A stretch of 64,000 nucleotides of DNA. Origin: Flavobacterium sp. ZT3R18 (GTDB lineage Bacteria > Bacteroidota > Bacteroidia > Flavobacteriales > Flavobacteriaceae). The notes beneath the pieces were generated by a model that worked only from the letters and a program-made list of their open reading frames with translations, did not search any database and was not told the DNA's origin. The stretch lies in NCBI RefSeq assembly GCF_007097385.1, contig NZ_VJZS01000022.1, positions 17,710 through 81,709 of the forward strand, in the 5' to 3' direction. The first letter of the stretch is position 1, and each line of letters starts with the position of its first letter. Below, one piece after another: positions 59,029 to 64,000 of this stretch. A program made the translations under genes and the position numbers.

Positions 59029-59883
59029 ATGATTGAAATAGGAAAATACAATACGCTTACTATATTGCGTGATACCAAAGTGGGTTTGTTTTTAGGAAAC
59101 CCAGAAAAAGATCCAGAAGGAATACACGATATACTGTTACCCAATAAATACGTACCCAATGAATTCGAAATAGGCGAGGAGCTTATTGTTTTCGTGTATT
59201 TAGATCACGAAGAACGTCCCGTTGCTACAACACTAGAACCTTATATTTTGCTGAATGAATTTGCACTTTTACGTGTGAATTATACCAATCAAATAGGTGC
59301 TTTTATGGATTGGGGTATGGAGAAAGATATACTAGTTCCGTTCAAGGAGCAAGCGCGTCCTATGGAAAAGGGAAAACGCTATTTGGTGTATCTTTATATG
59401 GATGAAAAAACCAACCGTTTGGTTGCATCCAGTAAATTGAATCAATTTTTAAAAAATGACCACCTTACCGTTGAAAAAGGAGAAGAAGTAGAACTAATCG
59501 TTTCACATATTACCGAATTGGGGATTAATGTGATCATCAACGAACAACACAAAGGATTGTTGTACAAAGATGAGGTGTATGATGATGCGATACGTACAGG
59601 AGATCGTATGCGAGGTTATATTAAAAATATTAGACCAGACAACAAAATTGATGTGTCACTTCAAATTCAAGGATATCAAAGTATAGAGCCCAATGCTGAA
59701 ATAATTCTAGATGAATTAAGAGCCAGTAGAGGTTTCTTGCGTCTAACAGATAATTCGCATCCGGAAGACATCAAAACAGTTTTGAAAATGAGCAAAAAAA
59801 CTTTCAAAAAAGCCATTGGTGCTTTGTATAAAGAAAAATTAATCGAGATAAAAGAAGACGGAATTTATTTGGTTAAGGAATAA
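59029..59883 (+). CDS. CvfB-like S1-domain RNA-binding protein
   Basis: 284 residues from ATG 59029 (MIEIGKYNTLTILRDTKVGL). The frame is open for 30 more codons upstream, but that part lacks family likeness and covers a promoter box. Repeated S1-like beta barrels: about 1-65 (GNPEKDPEGIHDILLPNKYV), 70-140 (GAFMDWGMEKDILVPFKEQ), 145-220 (ELGINVIINEQHKGLLY), and a C-terminal winged helix (about 225-284, KMSKKTFKKAIGALYKEKLI). CvfB proteins affect virulence or expression factors in Firmicutes; the role here is unknown. Confidence 0.88.
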   Translation: MIEIGKYNTLTILRDTKVGLFLGNPEKDPEGIHDILLPNKYVPNEFEIGEELIVFVYLDHEERPVATTLEPYILLNEFALLRVNYTNQIGAFMDWGMEKDILVPFKEQARPMEKGKRYLVYLYMDEKTNRLVASSKLNQFLKNDHLTVEKGEEVELIVSHITELGINVIINEQHKGLLYKDEVYDDAIRTGDRMRGYIKNIRPDNKIDVSLQIQGYQSIEPNAEIILDELRASRGFLRLTDNSHPEDIKTVLKMSKKTFKKAIGALYKEKLIEIKEDGIYLVKE

Positions 59884-59961
59884 AAAAAGGTCACAGTTCT
59901 CAGTGTGGTCTGTACGCATTGTAATTTATTTTTTGGTACTCACATAGTTGAGCGCAGAACC

Positions 59962-60040
59962 AGGGCAAACGCTTTAAAAAAAGTTAGACACGTCCTGATA
60001 GCTATCGGGAGTGGCGAAAAATGTTAAAGGCGTTTGCCCT
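59962..60040. repeat. Nested inverted repeat with internal CCCGATAGCTATCGGG-type palindrome
   Basis: AGGGCAAACGCTTTAA (59962-59977) and TTAAAGGCGTTTGCCCT (60024-60040) form an outer stem; TCCTGATAGCTATCGGGA (59993-60010) lies inside. Intergenic, after cvfB. Confidence 0.85.
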
Positions 60041-60095
60041 GAGGACAGAACCCCATTTTTTAGATTGAAAAAGGAATGCTGAGTAACTATAAAAA

Positions 60096-60126
60096 AGAAA
60101 GACTAATCATTTTGATTAGTCTTTCT
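60096..60126. terminator. Terminator-like hairpin after cvfB
   Basis: AGAAAGACTAATCA and TGATTAGTCTTTCT pair around TTT, followed by CTCTTTATTTTTG on the plus strand. Confidence 0.8.
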
Positions 60127-60815
60127 CTCTTTATTTTTGTTTTTAACGATGTAGTATTGAACAAAAATAAAATAAATTTCCGTGCATTCTCAAAAGTATA
60201 TTCAAGTACTTTAAAACACTATTCGTATATGTGATAACAATGTTACTAAAGTCTAAATTTCTTCATTAAATGGCTTGTCTATAAATAAAAGGGATCTGTT
60301 TATTTTGTAAAGAAACAATTTCACAATAAAACCATTGGTTATTTTATATATTGAAAGTTTACTTTCCTCGAAACAATTCAGTATTCTTATAAAATACAAT
60401 TGTCGGACTGTAAATCTTTAGTTTACCATTAGGTGTTACTTTATAATCGATACTATTTCTGCAAATCTTTTATTCATCTGCTTGTATTTTAAAATAGTTT
60501 TAGAAATAATTATATAATTTAAAACCATAAAAACAAAAGCGACAATAATTTCAAATTTACTCAAAAAAATCATTTTTTAGGTTAATAAATCAGTGAACAA
60601 CATAGGTGCTAATCGGAACTAATAATTAACATTGTTGAATGTGAAATATTTGATTAGCATGAGATAAAAGTAATAATTATTTCTATTGGGGATTGTTAAA
60701 TACTAATTTATTTTTGCTTTAAATGCAAATTTTAACTATTTCAGACAGTATTGCTAAAGTATTGAAGGAAATGATTTAATAAATTGATTGTCAGTATGTT
60801 TTGAATTGGTGTTTG
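60127..60815. other. Gene-free AT-rich stretch
   Basis: About 690 bp without a convincing open frame, RNA or repeat. It lies between the cvfB terminator and the stop of the leftward DUF3943 gene. Weak A/T homopolymer runs only. Confidence 0.6.
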
Positions 60816-61673
60816 TTAAAATTGCATATTAAAGTTAAGTCCCCAAACAGCTTTATTAGCCCCTTTGTCAAATCCTACTGGAGTCAAATTTAATTGTATC
60901 TTTTGTTTTTCTTTATAACCAAAACTATCCAATAAAGTATTGAATGGATCCATAATAAGTAAAGAGGTGTACCCTAAAAATCGAGAATGCAATACTCTTC
61001 TATCATTTCTCACGATTCTTTTTTTAGCATAGAAAAAGCCTTCTCCTATTATCGATCCAATTACTGGAGTTATTATTAGATCTTGTTTAGATGGAATCTC
61101 TGCAAAAGCTTCTATGCCATATTCCCAGAAAAAAGTTGACATAAATGCAGAATAAAGAAACGATTCAAACATGTTAAAACCACTACTTCTGGCGGTCATA
61201 TAATAAACCCCGCCAGAATAAGGGTGTGTGATATAATTTAGAACCCAATCATCATCATCCCAAACTGGGCCTGCCTTTACGTTTTGTTTCCATTTATAGG
61301 TAAGCCCATTTTCTTTCATGGCTTGTTTATCCCAATTGGTCGCGCTTTCAGGCATGGCATAGAGTACGCCAAACGCAATAACGGTAGCTCCAACATACAT
61401 TCCGGTGTCAAGACCTAATCTTCTGTAATCTTTGAAAGCAGGAGGGTAAACCGCTGTATTTTGTTTTACCACTGTTGAGTCGGTAAATGTTAGAGTATTG
61501 TAAGAAAGAGAATCTTGGGGAGTTGCGTTTACATCATTTGCTGCTACCAAATTATCAAATTGTTTTGAATTGATATTTTGAAGAGAATTATTCGTCTCAA
61601 GTTGTTGAGAAAATGAAGTAAAACCAGTTAGAGTTAAAAGAACGAAGCCGAAAAATATTTTTGTTTGAATCAT
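60816..61673 (-). CDS. DUF3943 family envelope protein
   Basis: 285 residues. A signal peptide (FFGFVLLTLTGFTSFSQQ) is followed by a polar region and, from about 85, the DUF3943 domain: TNWDKQAMKENG, WKQNVKAGPVWDDDDWVLNYI and THPYSGGVYYMTARSSGFN near 150-170, FWEYGIEAFAEIPSKQDLI near 190-210. It ends in Phe (LNFNMQF), consistent with insertion in the outer membrane. Function unknown. Single gene. Confidence 0.85.
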   Translation of the reverse strand: MIQTKIFFGFVLLTLTGFTSFSQQLETNNSLQNINSKQFDNLVAANDVNATPQDSLSYNTLTFTDSTVVKQNTAVYPPAFKDYRRLGLDTGMYVGATVIAFGVLYAMPESATNWDKQAMKENGLTYKWKQNVKAGPVWDDDDWVLNYITHPYSGGVYYMTARSSGFNMFESFLYSAFMSTFFWEYGIEAFAEIPSKQDLIITPVIGSIIGEGFFYAKKRIVRNDRRVLHSRFLGYTSLLIMDPFNTLLDSFGYKEKQKIQLNLTPVGFDKGANKAVWGLNFNMQF

Positions 61674-61915
61674 GTTAAGCTTAATGTTGTTAGTAAAAAG
61701 ACTCCAATAAAAGAAAAGACCTTTTAAGGGAATTTTGCATTTTTATAAAACATCACGGTTCTCTTTTAGGGATTAATTAAAAAATAAAGGTAATGTACTC
61801 AATGTTGCAAAAACGGTGCAAATGTAGTGAAAAAAGGTTTAGGATTTTGGTGTCGTTTCGAAGAAATAATGGTAGGTTAACTGGAGTATAAAAATCAAGT
61901 TTTTGTATAAAAATT

Positions 61916-61940
61916 TAGGCTAACCCTTAGAGTTAGCCTA
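61916..61940. terminator. Small hairpin in the DUF3943/lipoprotein gap
   Basis: TAGGCTAA and TTAGCCTA pair around CCCTTAGAG. It lies 245 nt upstream of the DUF3943 start and 255 nt beyond the lipoprotein stop, and may end lipoprotein transcripts. Nothing else is recognised in 61674-62195. Confidence 0.55.
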
Positions 61941-62195
61941 GTTTATTGTTCTGAAATTCATTTTGCTATTTTTGTTTAGAAAAATCTTCTATTATTGAAG
62001 TATTATCTATTCAAAGATACATTAAGAACAAGACGATCTAAAAGTACTTTCATAAATCGCTTGATTGAATTCATTTGTCTTGAAATGGTTTACTTATTCA
62101 GGTGTCATCAAAAGAGATTTTCACGTTAGAACCATTGGGTTTCATCATTTATTAAAAGAAAATTGAAAAATGTCCTTTCGCAAAACGTATAAAAT

Positions 62196-62399
62196 TTATT
62201 TTACTGCAGGAGTTGTCAATGTGTCTTTTGTTGCAACCTCAGGTGTTACTTCATCTGTTTTAATGCTATCTGTAACGGTAACGGTACTGTCAATAACAGT
62301 CTGTTCCATTTGCTCTTCTGGAGCAGCTTCAGTGTTGTTTTTACAATTCGAGAAGAATACTACAGAAACTAGAGCGACAAAAATTACGGCTTTTTTCAA
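62196..62399 (-). CDS. Small lipoprotein, probable TTG start
   Basis: 67 residues. MKKAVIFVALVSVVFFSNC is a typical lipoprotein signal with lipobox FFSNC, cleaved before Cys19; the mature 49 residues are Glu/Thr/Val-rich and probably disordered. The first codon is TTG (62399), with AAAAAA after it and no ATG that keeps the signal intact, so a TTG start is inferred from the perfect signal. Function unknown. The opposite strand is open by chance. Confidence 0.65.
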   Translation of the reverse strand: MKKAVIFVALVSVVFFSNCKNNTEAAPEEQMEQTVIDSTVTVTDSIKTDEVTPEVATKDTLTTPAVK

Positions 62400-62769
62400 A
62401 AATAAAAAATTTAGTTAATAATTTAGTTAGGCAATCTTCTCTTAAAAATGAAACTATTTCCATGATTAAAAGACAGTTAAATTTACGAAGAACTATTGAT
62501 ATAATGAGTATAATTAACATTTCATTTGCTGTTATTTTACGGTTTTGTTGTTTTGAAATGGTTGCATGAAAGCTGCTGTTTTTATAGTAATGAATGCACG
62601 AAATGAGCTGCTTTTTCATGCAATATTTGATAAATTTCGTTTGGATTTTTGTCCTTTTTGGGAGCCATTTTTTTAGACTGCTAAAAGTTACAAGTCAATA
62701 GCTACAAATAGCTAAGAAATATAAAAAAATGGTTTATTTTTACACTGAAATAATTTAAAATTAAACAGA
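62400..62769. other. Gap upstream of menB
   Basis: 370 bp without a supported gene. An imperfect inverted pair (TTGCATGAAAGCTGCT at about 62563 and AGCTGCTTTTTCATGCAA at about 62607) is the only structure seen. Confidence 0.5.
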
Positions 62770-63600
62770 ATGGATTGGATTACCGCCAAAGAATTTGAAG
62801 ATATAACCTATAAAAAATGCAATGGAGTAGCTAGAATCGCCTTTAATAGACCCAATGTGCGTAATGCTTTTAGACCAAAAACGACGGCTGAATTGTATCA
62901 GGCTTTTTATGATGCGCAAGAAGATACCTCAATTGGTGTGGTTTTGCTTTCTGCCGAAGGACCTTCATCAAAGGATGGAGTGTATTCTTTTTGTAGTGGA
63001 GGGGATCAAAATGCCCGCGGTCATCAAGGTTATGTTGGTGATGATGGACAACATCGGTTGAATATTCTTGAAGTACAACGTTTAATTCGTTTTATGCCAA
63101 AAGTAGTTATCGCCGTTGTTCCGGGATGGGCTGTTGGCGGAGGACACAGTTTGCATGTAGTTTGTGATATGACATTGGCCAGTAAAGAACACGCCATTTT
63201 TAAACAAACAGATGCCGATGTAACCAGTTTTGACGGAGGATACGGATCGGCTTATCTGGCTAAAATGGTGGGACAGAAAAAAGCCCGTGAAATTTTCTTT
63301 TTGGGGCGTAATTATTCGGCTCAAGAAGCAATGGATATGGGTATGGTGAATGCGGTTATTCCACACGCTGAGTTAGAAGACACGGCGTATGAATGGGCAC
63401 AAGAAATCCTTGGGAAATCGCCTATGGCTATCAAAATGCTGAAATTTGCAATGAATCTTACCGACGATGGTATGGTGGGACAACAAGTTTTTGCTGGAGA
63501 AGCGACCAGATTGGCTTATATGACTGAAGAAGCTAAAGAGGGAAGAAACGCATTCCTTGAGAAACGCAAACCGAATTTTGAAAAGAAATGGTTGCCGTAA
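62770..63600 (+). CDS. menB: 1,4-dihydroxy-2-naphthoyl-CoA synthase MenB
   Basis: 276 residues, crotonase family. It closes the naphthoate ring from o-succinylbenzoyl-CoA. NRPNVRNAFRPKTTAEL near 25-41, FCSGGDQNARGHQGYVG near 77-93, VPGWAVGGGHSLHVVCDMTLA near 117-137 and TSFDGGYGSAYLAKMVGQKKA near 157-177 are MenB signatures, including the catalytic Tyr/Asp region. It ends FEKKWLP. A tandem AAAAGTTT tract follows the stop codon directly. Confidence 0.95.
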   Translation: MDWITAKEFEDITYKKCNGVARIAFNRPNVRNAFRPKTTAELYQAFYDAQEDTSIGVVLLSAEGPSSKDGVYSFCSGGDQNARGHQGYVGDDGQHRLNILEVQRLIRFMPKVVIAVVPGWAVGGGHSLHVVCDMTLASKEHAIFKQTDADVTSFDGGYGSAYLAKMVGQKKAREIFFLGRNYSAQEAMDMGMVNAVIPHAELEDTAYEWAQEILGKSPMAIKMLKFAMNLTDDGMVGQQVFAGEATRLAYMTEEAKEGRNAFLEKRKPNFEKKWLP

Positions 63601-63656
63601 AAAAGTTTAAAAGTTTAAAAGTTTAAAAGTTTAAAAGTTTAAAAGTTTAAAAGTTT
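63601..63656. repeat. Perfect tandem array of AAAAGTTT (seven copies)
   Basis: Seven head-to-tail copies of AAAAGTTT start 1 nt after the menB stop and are followed by TCAG. Period 8 without error. The complement AAACTTTT forms the imperfect tract before menD at 56453. Confidence 0.95.
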
Positions 63657-63710
63657 TCAGAAAGTAGATGTATAATGATCGAGAGAATAAATTATGTTGT
63701 TTTTCTGTGT

Positions 63711-64000
63711 AAAACCCCGAAGGGGTGAAAAGATTATAGAAATAGAATGATGTAGTCGATAAAACCCCGAAGGGGTGAAAGGATTATAGAAATAGAATGA
63801 TGTAGTTTATAAAACCCTGAAAGGGTGAAAAGATTATTGATGATATAGTTTGTAAAATCTGAAGTGCTGAGATTATTTATTGAATTCATTAATGATGGGT
63901 TTGATATGGTTTTTCTATAATCATTTCACCCCTTCGGGGTTTTGGATGGGTTTGATATGGTTTTTCTATAATCATTTCACCCCTTCGGGGTTTTGGGTGG
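63711..64000. repeat. 50-bp direct and inverted repeats with ACCCCGAAGGGGT palindrome, to the window edge
   Basis: Three direct units start with AAAACCCCGAAGGGGTGAAA at 63711, 63761 and 63811 (period 50; the last degenerate). Two inverted units (TTTCACCCCTTCGGGGTTTT) lie at 63924 and 63975 (period 51), with TATAATCA before them mirroring GATTATAG in the direct units. The array leaves the window. Confidence 0.93.

Noticed and set aside
62170..62418. 82-codon rightward frame
   Set aside because: Opposite strand of the small lipoprotein, whose signal peptide and lipobox are far better evidence.

Overview
The window reads as chromosome of a Bacteroidota bacterium, most likely a Flavobacterium. 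Reasons: AT-rich intergenic DNA; repeated -7 boxes of the Bacteroidota type (TAnnTTTG); almost no Shine-Dalgarno sites; a fused CcsBA cytochrome c assembly protein; a BlaI/BlaR1 pair; DUF1684, DUF2911 and DUF3943 proteins; menaquinone genes; and many short palindromic intergenic repeats.

Positions 1-20012 hold a cobalamin (B12) locus in two blocks. Block 1, leftward from a cobalamin riboswitch at about 10.97-10.78 kb, encodes a TonB-dependent receptor with a fused N-terminal [2Fe-2S] ferredoxin domain, a NiCoT-type cobalt transporter, an NAD(P)-binding protein, CobA, CbiX, CobI, a GIY-YIG/CobJ/CobH fusion, CobL (CbiE-CbiT) and the start of CbiG, which leaves the window. CbiX and CbiG indicate the early-cobalt (anaerobic-type) route. 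Block 2 holds cbiB, cobD, cobQ (cbiP) and a PduX-like threonine kinase leftward, with cobB (cbiA) divergent. Between the blocks is a three-gene rightward unit (small protein, heme-type membrane protein, outer-membrane barrel). One 42-bp-period repeat family occurs as two mirror-image clusters in this locus: inside the cobJ reading frame and in the pduX/cobB divergent promoter.

Positions 20-36 kb carry a lone mreB paralogue beside a decayed gene, tRNA-Arg(ACG), apt, a 47-codon gene, blaR1/blaI with a near-perfect operator palindrome, an MFS exporter, a run of small housekeeping genes (DUF1684, TatD, TcdA, HAD, DUF2911), an orphan Cys/His membrane protein, a SulP transporter and a sodium:solute symporter. 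Positions 36-45 kb continue that symporter's operon (35-residue membrane protein, large PIG-L protein), then a hydrolase, a His/Asp-rich secreted protein, and a leftward operon (DUF2520, KdsC-like phosphatase, UbiA prenyltransferase, Maf, MscS).

Near 45 kb a YafQ/RelB-type toxin-antitoxin pair is broken: a 159-bp MITE-like element with terminal inverted repeats and a 2-bp target duplication splits the toxin gene; removing it restores a 90-residue toxin exactly. From 45.5 to 64 kb lie ccsBA, a secreted glutathione peroxidase, tilS, dsbD, a proline iminopeptidase, a Dus enzyme, a GNAT acetyltransferase, menD, DUF2853, cvfB, a DUF3943 protein, a small lipoprotein, menB and a terminal array of 50-bp repeats.

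The most unusual items are the GIY-YIG/repeat/CobJ-CobH fusion, the ferredoxin-receptor fusion, the MITE-split toxin, and a two-hairpin element found three times just 3' of leftward genes. Family names are from pattern recognition; no search was run.
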